Part shown: positions 1 to 11,699 of the stretch, piece after piece | Position numbering within the stretch: the stretch's first letter is position 1 | Layout: each line of letters opens with the position of its first letter | Assembly (NCBI RefSeq): GCF_910592395.1 | Contig: NC_088308.1 | Coordinates: 13,781,001-13,845,000, forward strand | Length of the DNA: 64,000 nt | From: Lineus longissimus | Lineage: Eukaryota > Nemertea > Pilidiophora > Heteronemertea > Lineidae | Direction: 5' to 3' | The notes under the pieces: model-generated | Databases searched by the model: none | What the model was told of the DNA's origin: nothing | What the model saw: the letters and a program-made list of their open reading frames with translations, nothing else | Translations under genes and position numbers: made by a program

Positions 1-590
1 AGATGTACATATGATATCAAATTGGTGGCAATCGGGCAAGAAGTTAAGGAATAATCACATTTTTAAGGTTTTTGGATTTTGCCACCTGGTGGTCAAGTGG
101 TGAATCATATTGGACCAAACTTCGGTCCCTGAGATCACCTGACTAAGGGGTAAATGTGTACCAAATTTGGTATCAATAGTCATTGCAGTTTAGAAACGTG
201 CCATCATTACATCCTAATGGCCAATTTACACCATTTGACCTCTGTGACCTTGAAAAGGAGGTCAAATCAAAAACCCGGAAGATATATGATTCACCTTTGC
301 TAGTACCTACCATATTTTTTTCAAAATTTCCCGACTACTATTAAGGGAGATATTGCATATTTTCACTTTTAACGTTTGGCCCCCTGGTGGCCAAACCATG
401 AAACGAATCGGACCGAAACTTGGTCTCCAAGGTGTCATTACCTAAGGGTACATGTGTACCAAGTTTCAACTCAATAGCTCTAACAGTTACAAAACGTGCC
501 CTGCTAACGGACGACGGACGACGACGGACGACGACGACGACGGACGCCACATTGGGATAAGCTCACCTCTGCTAAGAGGTGAGCTAAAAA
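1..590 (+). repeat. R300 element, 3' portion
   Basis: This is the 3' part of a dispersed element whose full copy lies at 7855-9024; bases 1-590 align with 8373-9024. It contains the R300 hallmarks: a CCCCCTGGTGGCCAA box, a TGACCTCTGTGACCTTGA block and an AAACGTGCC box. It ends in a (GAC)n-rich stretch at about 508-545, then a perfect 11-bp hairpin (560-570 with 575-585, loop GCTA) and AAAAA. The copy differs from 8373-9024 mainly in the length of the GAC repeat. No coding capacity is evident; open frames here are low-complexity. Confidence 0.85.
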
Positions 591-959
591 TTATGTCATA
601 CCATGTAAAATCCAAGAAGAACCTACTTTTGTTGCCGACAGGTCAGGTACTTGCAAAATTTACGCACCTCTGCGCAATAAAGGTCGACATGACATATCAT
701 ACAATTTTGTAACGTCATACTATGTAAATGGCGGCCTCCATGGACCAGTGCAGTCTTTTGGGGCGGGAAAACGTTAATGGGCCGATAAAAGTCATATACG
801 ACCCGATATCTACTCAGAAGTTTATGGGTCGTTTTAAATGCTCGCTGTGACTACAGTAATGACAAGCATAGCGTTGAATGTCACCTGTTGCCGTTGGGTG
901 ATTTTTGAAAAATGTGTAGTTTGAATCCAGTGTTGTTGGCTGTCATTGACTGAAGTTTA
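591..959. other. No gene recognised
   Basis: I see no credible coding sequence, RNA gene or repeat unit in this stretch. It is moderately AT-rich unique-looking sequence between two repeat blocks. Confidence 0.5.
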
Positions 960-1680
960 TGGTTCAGTTGGGTGTCCCAGTAACGTGACACACCAAATTT
1001 CAAGCCAAAATATTTTCTCGTTCAGAAGTTACAGAGCGGAAAGGAATTTGTTAGCCTAGTCTACCATAAAGATTTGGTAAAGATCGCAGAAATATTAAGC
1101 GAGTTCTAACACTTTACATGGTTTTGGTTTTGGACCCCTGGTGACCAAATTGAGAATGAAACTCGGCCGATGTTTTGACGCGACACACCTTCGGCTCACC
1201 CTCTATCAGGACACGAAATTTCAATCCAAAATATTTTATCGTTCAAAAGTTACAGAGCGGAAGGGAATTTTCATGCTTTTCAGGAAGCGCCCCCTATAGG
1301 GCAGAAAAATTAATGAAACTAAAAACCCGGATGATATATCGTGTATCTATGTTAGCTTAGTCTACCATAAAAATATGGTAAATATCCGACGAATATTAAG
1401 CGAGTTATAACACTTTATGTGTTTTTGGTTTTGGCCCCCTGGCGGCCAAATGGAGAATCAAACTCTGCCTTTTTATCGATGTGACACACCTTTGGCCCAC
1501 CCTCTATCAGCACACCAATTTTCAATCCAAAATATTTTGTCGTTCAGAAGTTATAGAGCGGAAGGGAAACATGCGTCCGGCGAGCGGCGAGCGACGAGCG
1601 CCGAGTGCCGAGCAGCGCAACATTTTGAGCCCTACTGGCCAGGCCGGGAATCTGACCGAGATGATTATTAGTGGGACACA
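960..1680 (+). repeat. Diverged ~301-bp tandem units (R300 relative)
   Basis: Two and a half tandem units are visible. The landmark TTAGCYTAGTCTACCATAAA recurs at 1051 and 1352 (period 301), and the block around TTTCAATCCAAAATATTTT with GTTACAGAGCGGAAGGGAA recurs three times. The units keep the R300 box CCCCTGGYGRCCAAAT but otherwise differ clearly from the R300 consensus, so this is a diverged subfamily. The end of the array near 1570-1620 has a short GCGAGCG-rich patch. Confidence 0.75.
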
Positions 1681-2150
1681 TTTTCAGATGTCCTTTACTC
1701 TTTCCACAAAATATCGATTAAATTGCTTGAGTCGTTTAGAAGCTGTAGTGTTGAAACGAGCACAAAGTTGGTGCCATGTACTAATACCATGTCCCCCTAA
1801 ACAAGCTCCGGGGGACAAAAAGCAGTGTGGTTCTAATCAACTTTCTCTTTAACCTGTTAACTGCGTAACACACCATATAACGTCCTGGCCAAAAGACCGT
1901 GCATAGCGTAAGACATCATATGGCGTCCTATGTTTGTGACTCGCCTAGGCCCAGGCAACACTTAGAAACTGGATGGGGAATCCCCTTAGATCGTCAGCAC
2001 AGTGTAGTTTACTTTCAGAACACTATGGGCCACCACTCACACAAGTTTTGAGCTGAATCATGGCTACAGCATGCAAGACGAAGCGGCTGTTAGATCCAGA
2101 TGTGCATGTGTAATCTAATTAATCAAGCAATAGGATGCGGTTAACAAACA
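1681..2150. other. No gene recognised
   Basis: Nothing recognisable. Two near-copies of a CATATRRCGTCCT motif occur at about 1870-1930, too short to classify. Confidence 0.4.
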
Positions 2151-2152
2151 AT

Positions 2153-3541
2153 GAAACGGCCAGGGGCCATTGTGCTCACCGTATACATCTTTTAGTAGGC
2201 AGGATCATGCTTAGTTTAGAGGTGAATATGGTGAACACAATCAGGCATGAAGACTTTTTTTAGATGTGTATTGATGTCAAGTAATAAGACAGGGCAGTAG
2301 ATATAAGTTTATGATCCAACCAATAATTGTCTATGACATCAACAAGATCAATATCGTGTGATTGCTAAGAGTCCCTGCAATAAAAAATTCATCGAAAAAA
2401 AGTCATTAATAAGCGAGATATTTCACGTCCTACTTTTTCAGTTTTGACCCCCTGGTGGCCAAATCAAGAATCAGATCAGGCCAAAATTCGATGTCAGAGA
2501 TTATCTGATGTAGGGGGTTACACGTACCAACTTTCAAGTTCATAGCTTCAGCAGTTAAGAAACGTGCCATAGTTACACTTTAATGGCCAATTTACGCCAT
2601 TTGACCTCTGTGACCTAGAAAAGGAGGTCAAATCCAAAAATCGTAGGACATGTGGTGTATCCTTGCTAGAAGTCCCTGCCATAAAAATTTTATCGAAAAC
2701 AATTCACTCAAATAAGCAAGATATTGCACTTCTTCCTTTTTCCATTATGGCACCCTGGTGGCCGAATAAAGAATCAGATCAGGCCAAAATTCGGCATCAA
2801 AGGTTATCTGATGTAGGGGGTTATATGCACCAAGTTTCAAGTTCATAGCTTTACTGGTTAAGAAACGTGCCATAGTTTACACTCTAACGGCCAATTTACG
2901 CCATATGACCTCTGTGACCTTGAAAAGTAGGTCAAATTGAAAACCCGTAAGACATGTGATGTATTCTTCCTAAGAGTACCTACCATAAAAATTTTATCGA
3001 AAAGTCACTTATAAGCGAGATATCACACTTTTTAGATTTCCACTTTTGGCCCCCTGGTGGCAAAGTTGAGGATCAGATCAAACTGAAATTCAGCACCAGA
3101 GGCTATGTGATATAGGGGGTTATATGTACTAAGTTTCAAGTTCATAGCTTTAGTGGTTAAGAAACGTGCCATAGTTTACACTCTAACGGCCAATTTACGC
3201 CATATGACCTCTGTGAACTTGAAAAGTAGGCCAAATTAAAAACCCGTATGATATAAGATGTATATTTGCTATGAGTACCTACAACACAAGTTTCATCGAA
3301 AACAAGTCACTAATGAGCGAGATATCACACTTTTTAGATATCGACATTTGGCCCCCTGGTGGCCAAGTTGAGAATCAGATCGGACCGAAATTCAGTGTCA
3401 GAGGTCACCTGACCTAGGGGGTGCTGTGTACAAAGTTTCAAGTTCATAGCCCTAGCGGTTAAGAAACGTGCCACTGTTTCTGAAATAGGATACGACGACG
3501 GACGACGACGACGGACACTGCGGTATTACATAGACTCCCCT
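2153..3541 (+). repeat. R300 element with tandem array
   Basis: The 5' end shows the family signature AACGGCCAGGGGCCATTGTG followed by GCTCACCGTATA. The array has a period of about 300 bp: the CCTGGTGG box recurs at 2451, 2754, 3053 and 3355. The 3' end has a GAC-rich stretch, then TAGACTCCCCTACGGTGAGC and CCAAAAA. The outer GCTCACCGTA and TACGGTGAGC are perfect inverted repeats, which defines both ends of the element. There is no coding sequence. Confidence 0.8.
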
Positions 3542-3544
3542 ACG

Positions 3545-3725
3545 GTGAGCCAAAAATCAAGAAAATGTAAGATACAAGTCAGAAAAGACAAAAGGGAAAA
3601 GATAAAAAATAATAAAATAAAAAAAAAAATTTTGGCCGTCCCTGACCGGGGTTTGAACTCACGACCTTTGGATTGCCACAACACGAAAAACACAAAACAT
3701 GCAATTTCGGCCATATCTGTGTCTG
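3545..3725 (-). repeat. tRNA-derived SINE-like insertion
   Basis: On the minus strand a tRNA-like head is visible. A TGGCCGAAATTG A-box-like motif lies at 3702-3713, followed about 50 bases on by a B-box-like GAGTTCAAACCCCGGTCAGG at about 3641-3660. A long T-rich and A/T-rich tail follows toward 3560. This is the arrangement of a Pol III SINE promoter. It interrupts the R300 array, which resumes at about 3726. The boundaries and any target-site duplication are unclear. Confidence 0.6.
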
Positions 3726-4718
3726 CGTTGTGACCTCTGTGACCTTGACAAGTAGGTCAAATTAAAAACTCATATGATATATGATGTATCCTTGCTATGA
3801 GTACCTACCACAAAAGTTTTATCGAAAACAAGTCATCAATAAGCGAGATATCACACTTTTTAGATATCCACATTCGACCCCCTGGTGGCCAAATTGAGAA
3901 TCAGATCGGACCGATATTCAGCACAAGAGGTTATCTGATATAGGGGGTTATATGTACCAAGTTTCAAGTTTCATAGCTGTGGCGGTTGAGAAACGTGCCA
4001 TAGTTAAACTGAAACAGCCAATTTATGCCATTTGACCTCTGCAACCTTGAAAAGTAGTTAAAATTAAAAACCTGTACGATATATGATGTATCCTTGCTAT
4101 GAGTACCCACCACGAAAGTTTTATTAAAAACAAGTTTTTGATAAGCGAATTATCACACTTTTTAGGTATCCACATTCGGCCCCCTGTTGGCCAAGTTGAG
4201 AATCAGATCAGACCGAAATTCAGCACCAGAGGTTATATGGTATAGGGGGCTATATGTACTAAGTTTCAAGTTCATAGCTGTGGAGGTTGAAAAACGTGCC
4301 ATAGTTACACTGAAACAGCCAATTTACGCCATTTGACCTCTGTGACTTTGAAAAGTAGGTCAAATTAAAAACCCGTATGATATATGATGTATCCTTGCTA
4401 TGAGTACCTACCACAAAAATTTCATTCCAAACAAGTCATTAATAAGCGAGATATCACACTTTTTAGATATCTACATTCGGCCCCCTGGTGGCCAAATTAA
4501 GAATCAGATCGGACCGAAATTTAGTGTCACAGGTCATCTGACCAAGGAAGTCCTGTGTACAAAGTTACAAGTTCATAGGCTTAGCGGTTAAGAAACGTGC
4601 CACTGTATTTGAAACAGGATACGACGACGATGGACGACGGACGACGACGACGACAGACGACGACGGACGACTGACACTGCGGTATTGTATAGACTTCCCT
4701 ACGGTGAGCCAAAAAAAC
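3726..4718 (+). repeat. R300 tandem array, 3' end intact
   Basis: The array continues after the SINE-like insertion, with CCTGGTGG-type boxes at 3881, 4183 and 4485 (period 302). It ends in a GAC-rich tract (about 4620-4675) and TAGACTTCCCTACGGTGAGC plus CCAAAAA. Units are more alike within this array than to the 960-1680 array. No coding sequence. Confidence 0.8.
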
Positions 4719-5950
4719 AAGAGCAATGCCAGGCGTGGCATATGCCCCCGTGAGCACATTGAGTTGGTGTATTAGGAAAGTGAAGTGTTTTTCAGACAAC
4801 CCCAGGCAGCTGGTGTCATAGCTGACTGGGTTTATTTGACATCGTGAAAGAGTTATTGGTCTGTAATGCCCGCTGTACACGTTATCTTTTTCTACCCACA
4901 TAAAAAGTTACATTGTTATTACTCAAAGCATTCTCGTTAAAATGAGCGGAAACGATAAGCTTACAGATGGCTAATGGATGCACAGACGCCCCAATGCACA
5001 GACGGGACAAACGGACATCGGTAAAAACATAATGCCTCTGCAATGCATTACGAATTGGCGGGGGCATAAAAATGAATTTGATCAGAAAAATCGTTCTCGT
5101 AATTGACGGAAACCGATTTCAAGAACACCGCCCTGGGGGCCATATTGATGATTGGAACAAGCCAGTTTTCAAAAGGAACCTTCCTCCAGTCACCCTGAAG
5201 TGATTTCAACAACATTTAGACAAGACTATGACCAATATTGAAACACTATATTTTGTAGATTAATGCAACGAGAGTGCTTTCAAATCCTCTATTTTGTAAG
5301 ATGAGACATTTCACTGCAAAAACTGTTGATATATTCATGTTGCAACAGACCTAATAATCAGTCTGTCAAAGTGTTAACAAAATTTCATATATTCCAAAAC
5401 GTCCAGGTGGTTTGGAATTTACTGGAAGTACTGAAGGGGGCTGCATTTTCTTGTTTGGAGGACAGTAGCTGCTTCTTTGGTAGTTCGAGATAATATTCGG
5501 TTTTAATGATGACAGTGGAACCAAGGTAACATGACCACTCATGGGACCTGTGTTTTGTTTTCATTTGCAATTTAATGAATAAAGTTGTTCTCACCTTTGC
5601 TAAATTATGACGTTCACATTTACCACCAATTATCCCACCATCACCAAAGAAAATTTCAATCAGCGGCACCCTTGATGTCAGGTTTGACACCTCTGACACA
5701 TGAGAAGATTTATATAAATGTTACTGTTTTAATCAGTTCAAGTATGGGAAGTGTTTTCAAGTTATGGAGTGACATTTTATCAAATCAATCAATTTCTTAA
5801 CTTAAATCATGGCAGCATTCGTCTCACCATTCCACATTTTAGAATGCTCCAATGTGTTCGGTGATAAAGGCTGCCTGACTTTATGCAAATCACATGATTT
5901 TATTGCTGCAAGTACCCAGCACTAAATGCGCATGTCTAACACTGACAGGG
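4719..5950. other. Unique-looking sequence, no firm gene
   Basis: I find no recognisable protein or RNA gene. One 98-nt minus-strand stretch (5595-5692) has good splice-site consensus at both ends and an open frame, but its product is not recognisable (see rejected items). Confidence 0.4.
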
Positions 5951-5959
5951 CTGAATAAT

Positions 5960-7132
5960 GTAAACAAGAGGCCCATAGGTCTAGCAGTCAGCTGATTTAT
6001 TGGGAAAGAGGTAGACCAGTCCCCTTTTTGAATTATTCATGACAGACATATCTACCTTGTTTGATAGATGAAACATGATAGATAGATCAGTAGATGAAAC
6101 ATGCACTTAAGCTGAACTGACAAGGTTTGCTTTGCTGGTTTCTTACTTACAAAGTCCAATAGTTTAGGAGCATGAGCATTTTTCTGTCACAATTCTTTCA
6201 CATTTACCATTTATATTTTATGATTGATTCGATTTTGTAGCTATCCAAATTCTTGCTAGATAGTGAGGATATTGACTCCAAACTAATGTCAAAAGACAGA
6301 GCTGGTACAACATTCATGTACAAATTTTTAACTTGCCCCCCCCCCACCATTCCATGGGAGAGGTAGAGGGGAGAAGATCAGTCCCTTTTTATTTCAAAAG
6401 TGAATGAGACATTTGAATTTTATAGATAACCAATGAGAACAAAAAGGCTAGCTAGATTAGCCAGGATATGCAAGTACTCTAACAAGCCCCATATCCGGGG
6501 GGAGGTAGACCAGTCGCCTTTTTTATAGCATTCATGACAGACATACATTCCCTGTCCAAGCATCAACTGATTAAATCACACATTTTATCCAAATATACAA
6601 CGGTTTAGGTGCTACGAGCATTCTCTAACAATTCTTTTACATTACTATTTATCTCATTTTCTAAATATCCAAGCAATCGCTTAATATTAAGGGTATGGAC
6701 TCCAAACCATTATCAAAAGATAGAATCAATTAAAGAGATTTCATGAAAAATTCTTGAACTTCTGCACCCTCACCCCTTTTATTCCGGTGAGGGGGGGGAG
6801 TAGACCAGACCCTTTGGATATAAAGTAATACAGGAACAAAAATGCTTGCCCCCCTCCAGTGGTGCCCCCGCATGTGGGGGGAAGGTAGACCAGTCCCCTT
6901 TTCTATATCATTCATGACTGACATATCTACCTTGGACTAAATTATACATTCTAACCAAACCTACAAGCTTTTCAATAAGTCTCCAACAGTTTATGAGTTA
7001 GGAGCATTTTCTCTCTTCTTTCTCATTTACCATTAGAATTAATTTTCTAAATATCCAATCAATAACTTAATAATGAGGATATTGACTAAAAATAAGTAGA
7101 GGCAATCAATATATTTCTTTAAATGATACATT
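5960..7132 (+). repeat. Dispersed element with ~400-bp degenerate units
   Basis: The block opens with CAAGAGGCCCATAGGTCTAG followed by CAGTCAGCTGA. This start type recurs at 23768 and 30611 and is, from memory, a common element head in bivalves. Internally, GGTAGACCAGTCCCCTTTT-like motifs recur near 6010, 6510 and 6885, and ATATTGACTCCAAAC-like motifs near 6265, 6690 and 7080. That gives a degenerate period of about 400 bp. No coding sequence. Confidence 0.65.
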
Positions 7133-7134
7133 TC

Positions 7135-7305
7135 AGATGGCCAGGGGCCATTGTGCTCACCGTATAGATATTTGGTGTTTAGGAATTAACTAATCCTGGT
7201 AAAGAATTATGCTACATGTATAGATATAGGTCAAACCAAAGTGGGTATGACACTTGATGTATCATTGCTGGGGGCAACTACCATAATAATATCATCATAA
7301 ACTAG
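7135..7305 (+). repeat. R300 5'-end fragment
   Basis: It carries the 5' signature GGCCAGGGGCCATTGTGCTC followed by ACCGTATAGATATTTGG, then stops at about 7305 with no array. It is a truncated R300 copy. Confidence 0.75.
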
Positions 7306-7854
7306 AGGTACCGCGTTTGCTGGCAAACGCTAGTATATCCGCACTTTGGTGAGATCAGGTTAATGGTGGTGTTATGGAATGGAATAGAATAGAAGAAAGA
7401 AGAAAGGTGATGATTGGAGTAGCTTTTATTATAATTGTGGGTAGTCTATTTCTATAGCGAGAGACTGCCGCTTAACAATGGATATGGTATATTTCTATAG
7501 CGAGAGACTGCCGCTGATTAGTACAGATACATGTATGGAATCACACCTTAATTCTTATGCTCTGTACCAGTACCAGAGCTGCCAACCCCTAAATACCCTT
7601 TTCAGTATTTTCCCCCTGAATTTGTCACTTTTTCAGTATTTTGGGGGGTCTTTCAGTAACACATAAATGACTCATTATCACAAACTTTCAGTAGGTTTTT
7701 TGTTCCTTGATAAGCACTGATAAAGTCCAATCTCTTGAAAATCGCATCAAATTCAAGCCGTCAAACTCGAAATCCGCCATATTGTAATCTGAGAGTGAGT
7801 CGTGTGCAACGCAGGAGAAACGCTGGCAGTATCATAATGCCAATGTATTTGAAT
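7306..7854. other. Composite non-coding stretch with short hairpin and duplication
   Basis: A perfect 8-bp hairpin lies at 7313-7330 (GCGTTTGC, loop TG, GCAAACGC). It is followed by TATATCCGCACTTT at 7334-7347, which is the exact reverse complement of 14850-14863 in the R156 element. A 26-bp direct duplication around TATAGCGAGAGACTGCCGCT occurs at about 7453 and 7495. No gene recognised. Confidence 0.5.
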
Positions 7855-8891
7855 GAAATGGCCAGGGCCATTGTGCTCACCTCATGTGGAGGAAAGATGG
7901 ATAAAGAGCATGGTATTGTGTCATGTAGTGTTAGGTTTGATGTAGGTCCAAGCAATTACAATTTCCCCAAAATGGCCAATTTACAATACATTCGACCTCT
8001 GTGACCTTGAAAAGTAGGTCAAATCAAAGAAGACCCGGGTAACACATTGAATGGTTGTTAGAATTAGATGTACCTATGATATAAAATTGGTGCCAATCGG
8101 GCAAGTCATTACTAGGAATAATGGCATTTTGAAGAATTTAGGATTTGGCCCCCTCCCTGGAGGCCAAACAGCAAATCAGATCGCACCAAACTTCGGTACC
8201 TGAGATCACCTGACCAAGGGGTACATGTGTACTTAATTTGTGATCAATAGTCATTGCAGTTAAGAAACGTGCCATAGTTACGGCCTGACGGCGAATTTAC
8301 GCCATTTGACCTCTGTGACCTTGACAAGAAGGTCAAATTAAAAACCTGTGTGACATATACTGTATGGTGGTTAGATGTACCCATGATATCAAATTGGTGG
8401 CAATCGGGCAAGAAGTTAAGGAATAATCACATTTTTAAGGTTTTTGGATTTTGCCCCCTGGTGGTCAAGTGGTGAATCATATTGGACCAAACTTCGGTCC
8501 CTGAGATCACCTGACTAAGGGGTAAATGTGTACCAAATTTGGTATCAATAGCCATTGCAGTTTAGAAACGTGCCATCGTTACATCCTAACGGCCAATTTA
8601 CACCATTTGACCTCTGTGACCTTGAAAAGGAGGTCAAATCAAAAACCCGGAGGATATATGATGCACCTTTGCTAGAAGTACCTACCATATTTTTTTCAAA
8701 ATTTCCCGGCTACTATTAAGGGAGATATTGCATATTTTCACTTTTAACATTTGGCCCCCTGGTGGCCAAACCATGAAACGAATCGGACCGAAACTTGGTC
8801 TCCAAGGTGTCATTACATAATGGTACATGTGTACCAAGTTTCAACTCAATAGCTCTAACAGTTACGAAACGTGCCCTGCTAACGGACGACG

Positions 8892-8968
<77 letters not shown>

Positions 8969-9024
8969 ACGACGGACGCCACGGTATGGGATAAGCTCAC
9001 CTCTGCTAAGAGGTGAGCTAAAAA
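7855..9024 (+). repeat. R300 element, complete copy
   Basis: It runs from GAAATGGCCAGGGCCATTGT plus GCTCACC at the 5' end to the AGAGGTGAGCT hairpin and AAAA at the 3' end. It has about three internal units. The (GAC)n tract near the 3' end is greatly expanded. The overlapping Arg-rich or Asp-rich frames are translations of that triplet tract and not genes. Confidence 0.8.
8883..8976 (+). repeat. (GAC)n triplet microsatellite
   Basis: There are about thirty GAC/ACG triplets, almost uninterrupted, at the position where every R300 3' end has a GAC-rich patch. The equivalent patch at 508-545 is about 60 bases shorter. Confidence 0.9.
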
Positions 9025-9276
9025 GTTAATGTGATTTGCGCGAGACTTGGCGGTGCACAGAAATCAACAAAATGAAATCAACGAAATGAAAAAAAATTGA
9101 ACTTTTTTTTGAAAATGGTATTTTTCATAGCAATTCCGTAACGCCGTACTAAAATGCGTTTTTCGGCCAAAATCCGTACTAAATATGGAAAATCGTAACA
9201 GGTTGGCAGGTCTGCAGTACATTGTTGAACATAATTTTCTGAGTATTGGTTTGTTAGTAAGAAGAACAATTGATGT

Positions 9277-9615
9277 TTGACTTACAATCTTGAAGAATCA
9301 GCCATTATGAAACTTGGCCTTGATATTCACCCGATACACCTGCACACCAAATATGAAATGTCTAGTCGAACTCGTTCAGAGCGTAGAGAGGTCACAAAGG
9401 ATTTCAAATTTTTACAACAAAATGGCTGGCAGTCGGCCATCTTGAGTGCGAAATCAGCCATTATCGAACTTGGCCTTGATATTCACCCGATACACGTGCA
9501 CACCAAATATGCAATGTCTAGGCGAACTCGTTCAGAATGTAGAGAGGTCACAAGGCATTTACAAGTTTTACAACAAAATGGCCGGCAGTCGGCCATCCAC
9601 AGCTGTTTCAGCTAA
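9277..9615 (+). repeat. R156 tandem repeat, two units
   Basis: Two units of 156 bp start with GCCATTAT at 9301 and 9457. The unit includes ACTTGGCCTTGATATTCACC and ends with AAAATGGCYGGCAGTCGGCC. The same unit recurs at 14518-14770. The frame is open across both units in places, but the translation is repeat-derived and I do not call a gene. Confidence 0.7.
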
Positions 9616-10650
9616 GCCTAAACATGACATCGAAATAAACCATTCTGCCTACTAGCCTGCTGCCCAACGATTGGTCCATGCGAAAAGCCTGTTAACCGCT
9701 ATGTAAACATTGTCGCCAATACACATCTCACACATTATCGCAATACCCATTCAGCCAAAGGGTTAATGCATCGTTCAAACATCAGCGCGCTTCTGTACAC
9801 GTGCTCGAATTAGATACGACGGTTTTCATTGGCTCATAAGTTGTGTCACATGACCATTCACCCGGCTTGAAAATTTCATGAAATTTGGACCAAAATTAAC
9901 GAAACAGTGGCGATTTCCATGTTTTTTATCGATTTTTCGACAAGTTACAGATTTCGGAATTCTTCAAGACTAGATAGCCGGGTAGGCATAATATCATATA
10001 TCATAAATACCCCGGCTGTTTTGCATAACTCATTTCAGTTTCGTACAGAATCGTGCGTTTATTCTGAAATTTCTCGAACTTTGATCTGCTCAAATTCAAA
10101 ATGGCCGACTTGCAGCGGAGATTGAGATGGGGTGCCAAGTTCATCGTACAATATCGAATTCCCTTGATCGTTATTTAGCCAAACGTGTTACTTCCAGTAT
10201 TCATTTAAATCTTTACTTTTAAAATATATATCTATTTTATGTTAGTTTGCTGTATATTCATGCAGAAAATGCATTTGAAAAACAAATGTCTAAAAATAGT
10301 TGAGTTTTGAAGTTCGATTGTCGGGTCTATTTTGGTGAAAGGGGTACAGCATGGGTAATAGTACAATAATAAGTCATGATCGTGCTTATGAACAAGCCAT
10401 GAGTTAGCATATACCATAGTTTATGTTGAAAATATCTTTACAGATGTAATTGATAAATATAGTCTTAAGAATTCGCCAAATATAGAAAAGTTCTTGGTAT
10501 ATTATCAACCTGTTAGCAAAATGAACTCGCCCATTGACCCACATTCCAGTTTGTTGTGGTATTTTTGTACAGGGTGATGCCAAAACAGTGCCTTTTGTTG
10601 ACTGGTAAACATTCCTTCAGTTACTAAAATGCCTTTTTCTTTAATTTCAG
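9616..10650. other. No gene recognised
   Basis: Unique-looking AT-rich sequence without a convincing coding segment. A polypyrimidine tract and TTTCAG at 10641-10650 form the acceptor proposed for the next feature. Confidence 0.4.
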
Positions 10651-11522
10651 CTGGTTGCATGGTGTGTACTGCAGATAACTTCTCGACTTAATCCGGCTGA
10701 TGTGATGCTTTAGTTGATTCGAGAGGCTACATGTATATAGGCCCAGTACGTCGACATCATTGATCCGGCAGTGAACAAGATAAGTGGTAAGTTAAGCGAT
10801 GTTTCCCTTCATCTATGTATTCACAAACAGATGATGGAAATCATTATACTGTATTCCCGTAGGCTTTGTATGCATGTATTCTATTCTAATAAATTACTCT
10901 TTATTTCAGGTTCAGCCTCCAAGATGTGTCACCAGAAATGCAACCGACATTATAGACAGGCGTGATTACTACTCTGATTTTGGACTGATGGTAAGTTCCG
11001 AGGCTATTTTGATTGCAATTAAATATTATTTGAATCTACATTGAAAAAGTGGACATCTGTAGGATACTTCCTTTCTTTCTCTAGATTCAACACTGGTCAG
11101 TGTCAGAATTGAATTAGAATAGAAGCTGTGTCTGTTGGAGCCACCCCCAGTTACCCCCCCCCCTTCCCCATTTAGCCACTGCCATTATGTTTACACTCGC
11201 CTTTACAATTCCAGGTATACTCATCTTCAAAATGGACCTGACTAGGAATGATGATGGTGACTTCCCTCCTCAGAAAAAAGCTCGGTTGGATTCGAAAGTT
11301 GGTGCAGGCGGTCATTAGCGATATTTCGGTCGTAAACGCAAGAAGTCCAAGAAATCCACTGACAAATCAGGAAAACGTATATTCAATGTCGGCGACACGT
11401 GTTTGTTCAGATTGGACTCAAACGTTTATCTTGGAACCGTTCTTAGTCAAGTTGATGAACATCATTTCCAAATTGAGGACTATACAGGAACAGTGCGCAC
11501 CTTCATTTGTCTGTCACTTTGA
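10651..11522 (+). pseudogene. Decayed three-exon gene with Tudor-like last exon
   Basis: Three exon-like segments have good splice signals. Exon a is 10651-10786 (TTTCAG before, GTAAG after), exon b 10910-10990 (TTTCAG, GTAAGT) and exon c 11215-11522 (TTCCAG, ending at TGA). Exon c reads from ATG 11232 through a basic nuclear-localisation-like segment (PPQKKARLDS, then GRKRKKSKKS). It ends with FNVGDTCLFRLDSNVYLGTV and a following QIEDYTG, which looks like a small Tudor-fold barrel. One in-frame TAG lies at 11316. Exon a has two further in-frame TAGs, and the exon phases do not join without 1-nt shifts. I therefore read it as a pseudogene or retained fragment. The product is not identified; the Tudor call rests on pattern only. 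Confidence 0.4.
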
Positions 11523-11699
11523 TTAAAAGAAAGTTAAAGTTGAAACTTCTATAGCAAGGAAAATGAAGATGTGAACTTTGTATTATCATTTTTTGAATGT
11601 ATGAGTCTATTGAATGTAAATTAAATGCATATTGTGAATAATTAATAATAATAATATTGTGTACATTGAAATCATGACTTTTAATTTTTGTGTACTGGT

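Noticed and set aside
2400-4700. Possible CRISPR-like array because of regular ~300-bp spacing
   Set aside because: Units are continuous tandem repeats without distinct spacers, and the sequence is eukaryotic.
5595-5692. A 98-nt minus-strand exon with good acceptor and donor, open for 32 codons
   Set aside because: Its phases are compatible with the Cav3 exon at 36280-36377, but the translation (PLIEIFFGDGGIIGGK) does not match any channel segment or other protein I recognise, so chance is as likely.
8716-9016. Long Arg-rich and Asp-rich open frames over the GAC tract
   Set aside because: They are the translations of a triplet microsatellite in an R300 terminus and have no conserved domain or codon structure.
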